A stretch of DNA of 64,000 nucleotides from Candidatus Latescibacterota bacterium (GCA_022827835.1 JAJEIO010000042.1:1-64000), one strand, 5' to 3'; shown: positions 42,950 through 53,593, numbered from the stretch's first letter. Notes: generated from the letters alone by a model not told the origin. Numbers and translations are program-made.

Positions 42950-45238
42950 TTACCCGAAATTGAAAAGATCGCCAAAGCTCAGCGGCGGATTGACCGTGAT
43001 GGAGAAGATCAAAAAGGCCCCAGCCCCGCCCTCGTCAGTCACTATGTAGGTGACTTCAACCGCGCCATCGGTCGCTGCTGAAGGCGTACCCGAAATCGTC
43101 CGCGTGGACGCGTCAAATGCCAAGCCCGCTGGCAGACCAACAAGTCTGTACGTCAGGGTCCCCGTGCCGCCCGAAGCCTCCGGCAGCACGAGCGGAGTGA
43201 TCGCCGTCTCAGCCGTGTACGCTTGTTCTTCAACCTCCTCGGCGAAACCAAAGTCCTTATCGCCGTCGCCCTCACCATCGTCCTCACCGTCATCCCCACC
43301 ATCATCCTCGCTGTCGGCTACCTCACTATCGTCCACCTCGCCATCCTCCTCACTATCATCCTCGTCCTCCATCTCGTCGTCGACAATCTTGATATTGATC
43401 AGAGCTCGGTGTCCACTCGACGAAGTAGCCTGCACAGCGAAGGCCTTATCACTATCCGCCGTCGTGTTGTCCTTAGGCGTCAGGGTAAGCTGTGCCGTCC
43501 CCGTTCTTTGGCCCTTTGCAATGGTGAGGGTGTCCTCCAGTGTCGCGTCGAAATCCTCATCGTGCTTGGCCGCCTTGCCTTGTGTTGGAGTGACAATCGC
43601 AAGTGTGATTTTCTCGTCAATCGCAGCGGTTTTGTCCAACGTCACCGTCAGCGTAATAACCGTCGCCTGCTCGTCGTTTTCGCGGACCGAAGTATGACTT
43701 GAGGATATGCCATCGAGTTCAACCGTGGGCGTTGACTTCTCCTCGGTCTGGTCGTCGATCACGGCGTCGTCATCGAAGGCTTGGGACGAATCTTCCGGCT
43801 CTTCCGGCTCCTCCGGCTCTTCCGACTCTTCCGGCTCTTCAAGCACCTCTGCTACTCCTTCAATAATTGTAATGGCGAAGGTCTGCCTGTCTGTGGTGCC
43901 ATCAGCGTCAGTCACCCTATAGGTGACTGCAACCGCACCGTCGGTCGCGGCCGAAGGTGTACCCGAAAGCGTCCGCGTGGTCGCGTCAAACTCCAAGCCC
44001 GCCGGCAAAGACAAAAGGCTGTACGTCAGCGGTGCGGTACCACCCGAAGCCTTCGGCAGCACGAGAGCGGTAATCGCCGTCCCAACGATGTATGTCTGGT
44101 CGTCAATGGGAGCGTCCGCAAAAAAAGAAAGCGCGCTGCCCGAGCTGCTCGCGTCAGCATCTTTCAGCGTTATATTCCTATTGCCGACTGTATTGGCATA
44201 CGCCCCTCTCAGCCTGATTGTCTTGTCGCCTCCCGCCCTCTTGTCGTTATAGGGGGTGATAGTGATCGTCGTCGTCCCCGACACTGAGCCAGCCCGAATC
44301 GTCAGTGGACTCAATATTGCCGTGTAGTCCACATCGCGCCGCGCCGCTTTATCAATATTTTCCTCATTATCAAAGGTCAAGAACACGGTCACGTCCTCAT
44401 CGAACACCTCCCCTTCCAACGTTCCGGTCACTACAACATTGGTTGGACCAGCATCTTCGCTTATCACGCTCGGATTCACCGTCAGCGAGACAGTCGCATC
44501 GCCGACGCCGTTCACTACCGTAATGGTGAAGGTCCGCGTGATCGTGGCACCGCTCTCGTCAGTCACCCTATAGGTAACTGCAACCGCACCGTCGGTTGCA
44601 GTCGTAGGCGTGCCCGAAAGCGTCCGCGTGGACGCGTCAAACTCCAAACCCGCCGGCAAAGACAAGAGGCTGTACGTCAGATTGCCAATGCCGCCCAAAG
44701 CCTCCGGCAACCACTCGGTAATCGCCCTCCCAACGATGTATATCTGGTCGTAGATGGCAGCGTCCCCATCAAAAGAAAGTACGCTGCTCGCGCCAGCGTC
44801 TTTCAGCGTTATATCTACAGTGCCAACCGTGTTGTCAGCATACCATCCTGTCAGCCTGATTGTCTTGTCGCCCCTAGCTCTCTTGTCGTTATAGGGGGTG
44901 ATGGTGACCGTCGTCGTCCCCGACGCCGACCCGGCCGAAATCGTCAGATTACTCAGTATTGCCGTATAATCCACATCGCGCCGCGCCACATTGCCATCAA
45001 TATCTTCATCAGTGACCAAGAACACGACCACGTCATCGTTAAACACCTCCCCTTCCAACGTGGCGGTCACCACAACATCGGTCGCTCCAGCATCCTCGTT
45101 TATCACGGTCGGATTCGCCGCCAGCGAGATACTCACGTCCTGCGCCGCAACCTTCCCGCTCCACCCCAACACCAAACCAACTACCAACAGCCAAGACATA
45201 CAGGCCAAACGCCGCATCAACAACTTTGTATATAGCAT
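42950..45238 (-). CDS. Giant secreted Calx-beta / putative-Ig protein, tail-less
   Basis: About 762 residues. It starts with a signal peptide (LACMSWLLVVGLVLGWSGKVAA) and holds Calx-beta-like modules (EDAGATDVVVTATLEGEVFNDD...RRDVDYTA) alternating with He_PIG-type Ig modules (LTYSLLSLPAGLEFDASTRTLSGTP). Residues about 450-500 and 640-680 are stretches rich in Glu, Pro, Ser and Asp. It ends after NPPLSFGDLFNFG and lacks the FlgD-like tail and the terminator that its paralogs have, so the 3' end seems lost. The ATG at 45238 aligns with the paralog starts and follows GGGAGA. Confidence 0.8.
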   Translation of the reverse strand: MLYTKLLMRRLACMSWLLVVGLVLGWSGKVAAQDVSISLAANPTVINEDAGATDVVVTATLEGEVFNDDVVVFLVTDEDIDGNVARRDVDYTAILSNLTISAGSASGTTTVTITPYNDKRARGDKTIRLTGWYADNTVGTVDITLKDAGASSVLSFDGDAAIYDQIYIVGRAITEWLPEALGGIGNLTYSLLSLPAGLEFDASTRTLSGTPTTATDGAVAVTYRVTDESGATITRTFTITVVNGVGDATVSLTVNPSVISEDAGPTNVVVTGTLEGEVFDEDVTVFLTFDNEENIDKAARRDVDYTAILSPLTIRAGSVSGTTTITITPYNDKRAGGDKTIRLRGAYANTVGNRNITLKDADASSSGSALSFFADAPIDDQTYIVGTAITALVLPKASGGTAPLTYSLLSLPAGLEFDATTRTLSGTPSAATDGAVAVTYRVTDADGTTDRQTFAITIIEGVAEVLEEPEESEEPEEPEEPEDSSQAFDDDAVIDDQTEEKSTPTVELDGISSSHTSVRENDEQATVITLTVTLDKTAAIDEKITLAIVTPTQGKAAKHDEDFDATLEDTLTIAKGQRTGTAQLTLTPKDNTTADSDKAFAVQATSSSGHRALINIKIVDDEMEDEDDSEEDGEVDDSEVADSEDDGGDDGEDDGEGDGDKDFGFAEEVEEQAYTAETAITPLVLPEASGGTGTLTYRLVGLPAGLAFDASTRTISGTPSAATDGAVEVTYIVTDEGGAGAFLIFSITVNPPLSFGDLFNFG

Positions 45239-45342
45239 CACTCAATCTCCCGCATCCCTAATTTATGAATTCGGATTAAGCGGCCTTCTAACTGGAATCG
45301 TGCTTCCGCTTAGTAGCATACATTTATAATGTAGTCGTTTAC

Positions 45343-45372
45343 ATTGTATTATACGACCATTCCCTGTGTCAA
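45343..45372 (-). promoter_or_regulatory. Predicted promoter of the gene at 42950-45238
   Basis: On the minus strand a perfect TTGACA (45372-45367) and TACAAT (45348-45343) are 18 nt apart. The leader to the ATG is about 95 nt. The promoter lies just after the terminator of the upstream unit, so each unit may be transcribed on its own. Confidence 0.55.
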
Positions 45373-45466
45373 GACATGTTAATTTTGAGCTTGGCGATCA
45401 ACTGGAAATCAAAGCGCGTGCTCAATATTGAACCCGAAAAACCAGCCAGTCGAGCATATCTAAAAA

Positions 45467-45500
45467 AATAGGGCCTCAAATAGAAGTTTGAGGCCCTATT
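45467..45500 (-). terminator. Rho-independent terminator T1
   Basis: AATAGGGCCTCAAA (45467-45480) pairs exactly with TTTGAGGCCCTATT (45487-45500) over a 6-nt loop; on the minus strand a run of T follows. It ends the gene 45526-49179. Confidence 0.85.
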
Positions 45501-45525
45501 TCACGAACTCGCTGTGTCGCGGCTG

Positions 45526-48500
45526 CTACTTCAGCAGCAGCATCTTCTTGACTTTGAGAAACTCTCCGCCCGCCTGCAAGCGGTAGAAATACATCCCCGA
45601 CGACAAGCTGTGTCCACTGTCGTTGGTCGCATCCCACTCCACTGCGTAGCGACCCGCGCTCTGATATTCGGCAACCAGCGTCCGCACCGGCTGACCAACG
45701 ACATTATACACGGTCAACTCCACGTCCGCCGCCTGCGGCAGTGCATACCTGATCGTCGTCGTCGGATTGAACGGGTTGGGGAAATTGTCCGCCAAGGCAA
45801 ACGCTTCCGGCCGCGTTTGAACTGCTGCCTTCGCCGCCTCTGACGCTCCCGGGTCGCTCAGCGTGATTTCTACCTCGCCCCCCTCCAGCCCATCAATCGT
45901 CCCGACCAGCCTGATGATCTCGTCGCCTTCCGCCAAATTGTCGGCGACTGGATCGACATAAAAACTCATCGTCCCTGTTAGCGAGCCGGCCGGAATCTCA
46001 ATTATAGGCGTAAATAGCGCGTCGTAGTCCACATCGCGCGTCGCCGTGGACTCATCATCAATGGCTAAACGCACGGTCGCGTCCTCTTCCAACGCTTTCC
46101 CGTCCAACGTGGCGGTCACCGTAACAATGGTCAAAGCGTCATTCTCGTTCAACATGCTCGGATCCGCCGACAGCTCGATGGACGTACTCGGCGTTTCGTC
46201 ATCTTTGAGCTCGATGTCCGTCGATAGGGACTCATTTGTCGATATGAGCGTAGCCCGCACACCCAAAGCCTTCAGGCCCTCTTCATCTTCGTCGTTGATG
46301 GGAGTAAGGGTCAGCGTCGTCGTCCCCTCGGTAGCGCCAACCGGAATGATGATAATCGCATTTAGTTTCGCCGTATAGTCCACGTCGCGCACCGCCGCCG
46401 TCCCCTCGCTTGGATCCACAATAGCAAACCGCACGACCTCGACAGACGTGGCAGCAGCCCCCAAGGTAAACGTCAGCGAGACTTCCGTCGTCGCAGCGTC
46501 CTCGCGGATCACCGCCGGTTCCACCGTTAACCCAGCGGGCGCAACCCTAGGCGCAGGATTGACTGTGATGGCGAAAGTCAGCGTGGCCGTGGCGCTGTTA
46601 TCGTCAGTTGCGGTGTAGGTGACTGCAACCGCACCGTCGGTCGCTTCCCTAGGCGTGCCCCCAAGCGTCCGCGTCGCCGCGTCAAACGCCAAACCCGCCG
46701 GCAAAGCCGAAACGCTATACGTCAACTCGCCATCGCCGCCCGATGCCTCCGGCAGCACCCAATCGGCAATCGTCGTACCAACTGTGTATGTCTGGTCGTT
46801 GATCGAAGCATCTGCTGCGAAGACTGGCACCGTTCCTTCCCCGGGGATCTCAATGGTGAAGGTCTGCGTGGCTGTGTCGTCATCATCGTCAGTTGCGGTG
46901 TAGGTGACTGCAACCGCACCGTCGGTCGCTTCTGTAGGCGTACCCCCAAGCGTCCGCGTCGCCGCGTCAAACACCAAACCCGCGGGCAAAGCCGAAATGC
47001 TATACGTCAACTCGCCGTCGCCCCCCGATGCCTCCGGCAGCACCCAATCGGCAATCGCCCTCCCAACCACGTACGTCTGGGCATCGATGGCAGCGTCCGC
47101 AGCAAAGGAAGGCACGCCGCCCGCGCCGGTGTCTTTCAGCGTTATGTCCGCGGTGCCGACCGTCAATTCGACTGCGGCCCCGTCAGCATATTGGGCGGTG
47201 ATTTGATTGTTGTCGTACGGCACGGTCACTCTGATTATCTCGTCGGCCTCCGCGCTCTTATCGTCAACAGGGGTAATGGTGATCGTCGTCGTCCCCGACA
47301 CCGAGCCGGCCGGAATCGTCAGCGGACGCATTCTTGCCAAGTAGTCTATGTCGCGCGTCGCCTCAACAACATCCACGACATTGCCGTTATCGTCCGTATC
47401 CTTGGGATCGGAGTCAATGGTCAAGATCATGACTACATTAGCGTCGAATACCTTCCCATCCAACGTTCCAGTCACCACAACATCGGTCGCACTGGCACCT
47501 TCGCTTATCGTGACCGGATCCACCGTCAGCGCAATGTTCATGCTCTTCGCGTCGTCGTCGGCGATCACTATCGTTCTAGTCGCCAATACAGCGCCGACTG
47601 TAACCTGTATGTATATCGCCCCTCGCTGAACTACATCGGTGTCGTTATAGGGGGTAATGGTGAACGTCGTCGTCCCCGACACCGAGCCGGCCGGAATGAT
47701 AAACGGTGGGCCAAAGACCAGCTTGTAGTCCGCATCGCGTGTTGGAGTGTTCGTCACAGTATCTCCAGACGGCAAAACAGCACCGGCCGACAAAACAGTG
47801 AGCCTCACCGTCTCGTCCTCAACCAAGGCTTCCGTCAAGGTGACTTTCAGCTCGATCTCCGTCTCACCGGCGTCCTCGCGGATACTCTCTTGGCTGAGCG
47901 TAATGGCATCGGCCGTGGCAGCGATCTCCTTCTTTATTTTTATATCTACAGGACTGAGCGTTAGCCCATCGTCTTCAATCTGTATTCCTAGGGCGTCCGT
48001 ATCATTATCAGGAGACGCCACCCGGATCGTGCCAGGCAATCTGCTTCGAGGAGTGATGGTAATAGTCGCCGTCCCCGACACTGAATTGCTCGGAATCGTC
48101 AGCCTCGTCAGCGTCACCGTGTAGTCTAAGTCGCGCTCTGCCTCGCGATTGTCCTTCGTCGCATCGGCATCGTCGATATCGCCATCGCCATCGGTATCGG
48201 TGTTGGGATCGTCTGTCAAATCGGGATGATCGCCAATGGTCAAGGCGAAACTCGTCTCCTCGTTTAAAACCTTTCCATCCAAGGTCGCCGTCACCGTGAT
48301 TTCGGTTGCACCATCGAACCGGTTTAGCTCGGCAATATCCGCCGACAGGTTGATGTTTCTGCTTTCCTTGTCGTCGTCAATCAGCGTAATCGTCACCGAT
48401 TCAACCGTCTTACGGCCAGCATTGCCGCTGATCACAATGGGAAGATCTTCGTCCGCGATATCGTCATTAATGGGGATGAAGGTGAGGGTCTCCGTGGCCT

Positions 48501-49179
48501 TTTTCTCGCCAGCCAGAATCATGAGAGTGGTTAGTCCTATGAAGAAGCGAGTATTAAGCCCCTCAGAGGAAAGGCTCAAGAGCACATACGTATCCGCCTC
48601 CACCGCTGTATCATCAGCAACTTCGACGGTTACAACGATTTCGGTTTCACCGGCGTCCTCGCGTATCCTCGCAGGATTTACCGACAGCAGATAGTCCGCC
48701 TGCACCGTTTGCTGGGCGCTAATCTCCAGTTCCTCGTCGGAATCCTCCGTTACCGCTGGACCGGACACAAGCGCCACCAGCCCGCTCGATAAGGCTCGGC
48801 TGTCTGCCGTGCATACTGCGCTTGCCGCCGCGCAATCGACTGTCGGCGGCAGAGAGATGGATACATCTACCTCCGAATCCGGCTCGATGGCGATCTCCCA
48901 GCCTATGTTGCTGCCCTGCTGCAAGCGCCGCGCCTGCGTCACCGTGCCGCCGGTCACGTCGAACACGTCTTCCCGCATGTTCACGAAGCTCATCTCGACT
49001 TCCTCGCTGAAATGCACCTCGAACGTGAACTCGCTGCCGTCGTGCGACTCAGGCATCGACTCAAAGCGCGCCGTCAGCGTCTGCGCCGCGGCCTCTCCGA
49101 CCCACCCCAACGCCAAACCAGCAGCCAACAGCCAAGGCACACAGGCTAAGCGCTGCATCGACAACTTTGTATGTCTCAT
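45526..49179 (-). CDS. Giant secreted Calx-beta / putative-Ig protein with FlgD-like tail
   Basis: 1217 residues. Signal peptide (VPWLLAAGLALGWVGEAAA), then several Calx-beta-type modules (repeated EDAGETEI or EGASATDVVV starts and ITPYND or ITPVDD ends), two almost identical He_PIG Ig modules (LTYSISALPAGLVFDAATRTLGGTP) and further Calx-beta modules. The last 90 residues are the FCB-type sorting/FlgD-like tail: ADNFPNPFNPTTTIRYALPQ, VYNVVGQPVRTLV, SLSSGMYFYRLQAGG. It is likely exported and attached at or released from the cell surface. Its ATG follows GGGAGATAGAGTA and T1 follows the stop. Confidence 0.88.
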   Translation of the reverse strand: MRHTKLSMQRLACVPWLLAAGLALGWVGEAAAQTLTARFESMPESHDGSEFTFEVHFSEEVEMSFVNMREDVFDVTGGTVTQARRLQQGSNIGWEIAIEPDSEVDVSISLPPTVDCAAASAVCTADSRALSSGLVALVSGPAVTEDSDEELEISAQQTVQADYLLSVNPARIREDAGETEIVVTVEVADDTAVEADTYVLLSLSSEGLNTRFFIGLTTLMILAGEKKATETLTFIPINDDIADEDLPIVISGNAGRKTVESVTITLIDDDKESRNINLSADIAELNRFDGATEITVTATLDGKVLNEETSFALTIGDHPDLTDDPNTDTDGDGDIDDADATKDNREAERDLDYTVTLTRLTIPSNSVSGTATITITPRSRLPGTIRVASPDNDTDALGIQIEDDGLTLSPVDIKIKKEIAATADAITLSQESIREDAGETEIELKVTLTEALVEDETVRLTVLSAGAVLPSGDTVTNTPTRDADYKLVFGPPFIIPAGSVSGTTTFTITPYNDTDVVQRGAIYIQVTVGAVLATRTIVIADDDAKSMNIALTVDPVTISEGASATDVVVTGTLDGKVFDANVVMILTIDSDPKDTDDNGNVVDVVEATRDIDYLARMRPLTIPAGSVSGTTTITITPVDDKSAEADEIIRVTVPYDNNQITAQYADGAAVELTVGTADITLKDTGAGGVPSFAADAAIDAQTYVVGRAIADWVLPEASGGDGELTYSISALPAGLVFDAATRTLGGTPTEATDGAVAVTYTATDDDDDTATQTFTIEIPGEGTVPVFAADASINDQTYTVGTTIADWVLPEASGGDGELTYSVSALPAGLAFDAATRTLGGTPREATDGAVAVTYTATDDNSATATLTFAITVNPAPRVAPAGLTVEPAVIREDAATTEVSLTFTLGAAATSVEVVRFAIVDPSEGTAAVRDVDYTAKLNAIIIIPVGATEGTTTLTLTPINDEDEEGLKALGVRATLISTNESLSTDIELKDDETPSTSIELSADPSMLNENDALTIVTVTATLDGKALEEDATVRLAIDDESTATRDVDYDALFTPIIEIPAGSLTGTMSFYVDPVADNLAEGDEIIRLVGTIDGLEGGEVEITLSDPGASEAAKAAVQTRPEAFALADNFPNPFNPTTTIRYALPQAADVELTVYNVVGQPVRTLVAEYQSAGRYAVEWDATNDSGHSLSSGMYFYRLQAGGEFLKVKKMLLLK

Positions 49180-49242
49180 TACTCTATCTCCCCAAGAGAA
49201 CGTCTTCTATGTAAAATAATTGCCTGTCGATTTAAATATATA

Positions 49243-49280
49243 AAAAGGGGGTCTCAAATTGTAGTTTGAGACCCCCTTTT
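49243..49280 (-). terminator. Rho-independent terminator T2
   Basis: AAAAGGGGGTCTCAAA (49243-49258) pairs with TTTGAGACCCCCTTTT (49265-49280), 16 bp. On the minus strand the stem is followed by TTTTTATA. It ends the gene 49304-53593. Confidence 0.85.
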
Positions 49281-49303
49281 ACCAACAAACAGTGTAGTGG
49301 TTG

Positions 49304-52300
49304 CTACTTGAGCAACAGCATCTTCTTGACTTCGTGGAACTCGCCTCCCGCCTGCAAGCGGTAGAAATACATCCCCGCCGACAAGCTGTGACCGCTTTCG
49401 TTCGTCGCGTCCCACTCCACCGCGTAGCGACCTGCGCTCTGATGCTCGGCAACCAGCGTCCGCACCGGCTGACCGAGGACATTATACACGGTCAGCTCCA
49501 CATCCGCCGCCTGCGGCAACGCATACTGGATCGTCGTCGCCGGGTTGAACGGGTTCGGGAAATTGTCCGCCAGGGAAAATGCGGCCGGCAGCGTCTGCAA
49601 CGATAGCGACGTGCTCGCGCCATTGGCGTCCGTAACCGTGTACGTATATGCAGTTTCGCCTTCCGCTCTCGGCGTACCCGCAATCGTCCGCGTGGCCGCG
49701 TCAAACGCGAGGCCCGCTGGCAGGGCCGGCGAGAGGGTGTACGTCAGCGGTGCGGTGCCACCCGAAGCCTCTGGCAGCGCGAAGTCCTCCACGCGCTGGC
49801 CAACGACGAATTCGCGAATTTTAGCCAAATCGTGCGAAGCCGTCGGAACGATCTTGCCGAACCCTAAACCGCCAAAACTCAGCCCCGGATTGACCGTGAT
49901 GTTGAAGGTCAAAAAGTCGATGGACCCGCCCCCGTCGGTCACTATGTAGGAGACTTCAACTGCACCGCCAGTGGCAGCCGTAGGCGTGCCCGCAATCGTC
50001 CGCGTGGCCGCGTCAAACGACAAGCCCGCCGGCAGACCCACGAGTCTGTACGTCAGGGCACCCGTGCCGCCCGAAGCAGCCGGTAGCACGAGCGGGGCAA
50101 TCGCCGTCCCAGCCGTGTACCTCTGGTCGGGAATCACGGTGTCAGCGGCGAAGCCAAAGGACGTACTCATCCCGGTGTTAACCGTAATGGAGAAGATCAA
50201 CACCGCGGCTTTTCCGCCCTCGTCAACCACTATGTAGGTGACTGAGACCGCACCGTCGGTGGCGGCCGTAGGCGTGCCCGAAAGCAGCCGCGTAGCCGCG
50301 TCAAACGACAAGCCCGCCGGCAGACCCACGAGGCTGTACGTCAGGGTACCCGTGCCGCCCGAAGCAGCCGGCAGCATGAGCGCGTCTATCGCCGTACCAG
50401 CCGTGTACGTCTGGTCGTCGACCTCAGCAGCGAAGGCAAGGGACCCATCCCCCGGCGTCTCCGGCGCATCCGGTGGTGCCACGGCTTGATCGTTATCGCT
50501 CAGCAAGAGCTCTGCTTCGTCTCCTACCAGCCCGGCAATCGTCCCGGCCAGCTTGATGATCTCGTCGCCCTCCACGATATCGTCGTCGATTGGACGGAGC
50601 GTTAACAGCGTCACTCCTATTGTCGAGCCAGCCGGAATCTGGATCAGCGGAGTAAATTCCACAGAATAGTCCACATCGCGCTGAGCCGTGGACGAGTTAG
50701 CAATGGACAAGCTCACGGTCGCGTCCGCTGCCAACGCCTGCCCGTCTAACGTGGCGGTGACCGAAACATCGGTCGTACCCGCGTCCTCGCTTACCGAGTG
50801 CGGATTCACCGACAGCGCGATAGACGTACTAGACGTTTCGTCGTCGGAGATCTCGATGTCCGTCGATATCGTCGCACCGGATGAGAACGTAGCTTGCACA
50901 CCTAGCGCTCTCAGGCCATCCACCCTGGTGTTGTTCATAGGAGTGAGGGTGAGGGTTGACGACCCAACAGTAGCACCGGCCGGAATGGTGACGACTGCCC
51001 CCAGTGTTGCATCGTAATCGACATCGCGCACGGCCGGCTTGCCTTCCGTGCCTTGGCTTGGAGCTACAATCGTGAATGTTACTCTCTCGTCCGCGTCTTT
51101 GGCTTCCGCCAACGACACAGTCAACGAGACTTGCGTCTGCCCAGCGTCCTCGCGGATCAACGAAGGAGTCGCCATTATTTCAGCGTCGGCAGTCGGGGGT
51201 GCCACCTCAGCCGCGTTGACCGTGATGGAGAAGGTCAACGGAACGCCAGCGTCCCCGTTGCTGTCAAGTACCGTATAGAGGACGGAGACTGGGCCGTCGG
51301 TCGCTGCCGTGGGTGTGCCCGAAAGCGTCCGCGTGGCCGGGTCAAACGACAAGCCCGTCGGCATACCCAACGAGAAGACATTGTACAGAAACGGCGTATC
51401 GTCGCCCCTAGCTTCTGGCAGTTGGAGAGGATCTATCGCCGTCCCAACAGTGTACACTTGGTCGGCGATCTCAGCGTCGTCGGCAAAGGACGGGCGCGTC
51501 GGATCCGCTGGCGCTGGCTGCGACGGATCATCTCCGTCGTCCGCGGCAGCGGCGGTATCTTTCAGCGTTATATCCACGGGATTGACCGTCAGCTCTACGT
51601 CCTCCCCATCTTCATCTGTGGCTTTGGGTTTCCCCAAACCCGTCAAGCGGATCTTCTCGTCGCCTTCCTTCGCGTTGGCGTCTTGGGCGGGGGTGATGGT
51701 AATCGTCGTCGTCCCTTCTGTCGAGCCGCCCGGAATCCTCAACGGGCTAAGAACGGCTACGTAGTCGAGATCGCGCGTCGCCTCAACAACATCCACCTCA
51801 CTGCCATCAGTAGCCGTATCCTTGGGATTGGTGTCAATGATCAAGGGTACGACTATGTCATCGGCGAACGCCTTGCCGTGCAAGATGCCCTTCACCGTAA
51901 CTTGGGTCAGACCCGCGCTCTCGCTTATCTCGACCGGACTCGCTTCTAGCGTGATTGACTCGCTCGTCGAATCGTCGTCGGTAATCAGGATTCCTGCTGG
52001 CAATTCGTCACCACCAATCTCCGCAACCACGGTGAAAGTCCGGGCCTTATTTTCCTCATTGTCGTTGGCGACGGTGACGGTCATCGTCGTCGTCCCTTTG
52101 GTTTCGCCCTTCGGGATGGTGAGCGGCTGTACTCTCACATGGTAATGGTTATCGCGTTCCGCTTCAGTCACATCCTGACCCTCGAAATCCCCACTTATCT
52201 CGTCATCAAAACTGAAACGCACCGTCTCGTCAGTCGCTAAGGCGTTCTTTAGGGTAACTTCCAGCTTGACATCCTTCGACCCAGCGTCCTCGCGTATCGA

Positions 52301-53593
52301 GAAAGGCGTCGCTGTCAGCCCCGTAAGCTCTCTACTAGGATCGCCCGTTATACCGATTAACGCACCATTAATCGTTATATTACGTTCATTGGTGGTACCT
52401 CTACCAATTGTCACTTGACCACCAGAAGCAATCACCCGAAGAGAGCGAGTGCCCGTTATTTCATCTAGGTTCAAAGGGTCAATGTTGATCGTCGCTCTCC
52501 CCGATATCCTATTCCTTCGAATAGTTATCGTGGCCATCCTCGCCGTGTAATGTTTGTCGCGCTCCGCCGCGATGGCCTCATTAGCATTTTCATAACCCTT
52601 ATCAATAGTCAAGACAAAACTCACGGTTTCGTCTAGCGGCTTTCCATCGAGGGTGGCCGTCACTACGATATCGGTGGCAGGATCCCTTTTGTTTAGCTCG
52701 GCAGAAGAAAACGAAAGATTGATGAAGTTGCTGCCCTTGTCGGCGTCAACCAGCCGAATATCTGTTGCCCCCTCAACTTTGCCGCCGCCGACTTGCGTCA
52801 CGAGCCTGACAAGAATATCGTCATCCGGGGTTGTGGTACTCTCGACGGGGGTGAATCGGATCGTTCCCGTTGCCTCTTTCTTACCCTTCGGAATCGTGAG
52901 CGTAGGGGGGGCCATGCGGAAACGAGTATTGTTCCCCTTCTGATTGTTGCCGAACCGCAAAGGAACATTCGTATCCGTTGTTTCATCCGCTGCGTCAACT
53001 GTGACTTTCACCGTGATATTGGTCGGATCGGCGTCCTCGCGCACGCTAGTAGGACTCACCGACAGCGTATAGTCCGGCTTCACCGCGATCTGCTTAGTGA
53101 AATACTGAGCCTCCGTAGTACCGTCAACTACTACTGCCATCCTTACCCAATAGAATCCCAGTCCCGCGGTCTCAAGGTCGGCCACAAGGGTGTCGCCGTG
53201 GACACCAACGGTACCGCTTGCACGCGGTGTTCCACTAACAGTAGGAGCACCAGGGTTATCAGCAATATCAGCAGCAATCTCTCCCGGGTACAAATTCACC
53301 GTGTAGCTTGTGGCGTCAGTCCCATTTCCCGAGGCGAAATTCTTTGCATAAGACTTACTCCAATACACAAAAACCGAATCATCGGCTGTACCTGCCGCTG
53401 CCGGACCTATCTTAGGAACTACGCGCAGATAGGGATCAGTGGCATGCGTATGATCCGCTGGCAACGCAGTATTACTATGAGCTCCTTGACCACCATCCGC
53501 CACAGCCTCCCCACTCCACCCCAGCACCAATCCAACCGTTAGCAACCAAGGCACACAGGCCCAGCGTCGCAGCAATAACTTTCTGTGTAGCAT
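49304..53593 (-). CDS. Giant secreted Calx-beta / putative-Ig protein with FlgD-like tail, largest of the set
   Basis: 1429 residues. After the signal peptide (PWLLTVGLVLGWSGEAVA) there is a short unique region (residues 30-150, with PYLRVVPKIGPAAAGTADDSVFVYW), then Calx-beta modules, then five or more He_PIG-type modules (LTYSLVGLPAGLSFDAATRLLSGTP repeated), and the C-terminal tail NFPNPFNPATTIQYALPQ...GMYFYRLQAGGEF. The DNA of the tail and of the Ig modules is nearly the same as in the paralogs, pointing to recent duplication or gene conversion. Such proteins act as adhesins or in contact with polymers, but there is no direct evidence here. Confidence 0.88.
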   Translation of the reverse strand: MLHRKLLLRRWACVPWLLTVGLVLGWSGEAVADGGQGAHSNTALPADHTHATDPYLRVVPKIGPAAAGTADDSVFVYWSKSYAKNFASGNGTDATSYTVNLYPGEIAADIADNPGAPTVSGTPRASGTVGVHGDTLVADLETAGLGFYWVRMAVVVDGTTEAQYFTKQIAVKPDYTLSVSPTSVREDADPTNITVKVTVDAADETTDTNVPLRFGNNQKGNNTRFRMAPPTLTIPKGKKEATGTIRFTPVESTTTPDDDILVRLVTQVGGGKVEGATDIRLVDADKGSNFINLSFSSAELNKRDPATDIVVTATLDGKPLDETVSFVLTIDKGYENANEAIAAERDKHYTARMATITIRRNRISGRATINIDPLNLDEITGTRSLRVIASGGQVTIGRGTTNERNITINGALIGITGDPSRELTGLTATPFSIREDAGSKDVKLEVTLKNALATDETVRFSFDDEISGDFEGQDVTEAERDNHYHVRVQPLTIPKGETKGTTTMTVTVANDNEENKARTFTVVAEIGGDELPAGILITDDDSTSESITLEASPVEISESAGLTQVTVKGILHGKAFADDIVVPLIIDTNPKDTATDGSEVDVVEATRDLDYVAVLSPLRIPGGSTEGTTTITITPAQDANAKEGDEKIRLTGLGKPKATDEDGEDVELTVNPVDITLKDTAAAADDGDDPSQPAPADPTRPSFADDAEIADQVYTVGTAIDPLQLPEARGDDTPFLYNVFSLGMPTGLSFDPATRTLSGTPTAATDGPVSVLYTVLDSNGDAGVPLTFSITVNAAEVAPPTADAEIMATPSLIREDAGQTQVSLTVSLAEAKDADERVTFTIVAPSQGTEGKPAVRDVDYDATLGAVVTIPAGATVGSSTLTLTPMNNTRVDGLRALGVQATFSSGATISTDIEISDDETSSTSIALSVNPHSVSEDAGTTDVSVTATLDGQALAADATVSLSIANSSTAQRDVDYSVEFTPLIQIPAGSTIGVTLLTLRPIDDDIVEGDEIIKLAGTIAGLVGDEAELLLSDNDQAVAPPDAPETPGDGSLAFAAEVDDQTYTAGTAIDALMLPAASGGTGTLTYSLVGLPAGLSFDAATRLLSGTPTAATDGAVSVTYIVVDEGGKAAVLIFSITVNTGMSTSFGFAADTVIPDQRYTAGTAIAPLVLPAASGGTGALTYRLVGLPAGLSFDAATRTIAGTPTAATGGAVEVSYIVTDGGGSIDFLTFNITVNPGLSFGGLGFGKIVPTASHDLAKIREFVVGQRVEDFALPEASGGTAPLTYTLSPALPAGLAFDAATRTIAGTPRAEGETAYTYTVTDANGASTSLSLQTLPAAFSLADNFPNPFNPATTIQYALPQAADVELTVYNVLGQPVRTLVAEHQSAGRYAVEWDATNESGHSLSAGMYFYRLQAGGEFHEVKKMLLLK

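Noticed and set aside
43223..43702. Plus-strand ORFs opposite the giant-protein genes (43-57 kb).
   Set aside because: They are antisense readings of repeat modules and show no domain.
43780..43860. Glu/Asp-rich runs in the gene at 42950 considered as low-complexity artefact.
   Set aside because: The frame is open, the modules on both sides are in frame, and such acidic linkers are common in secreted repeat proteins.
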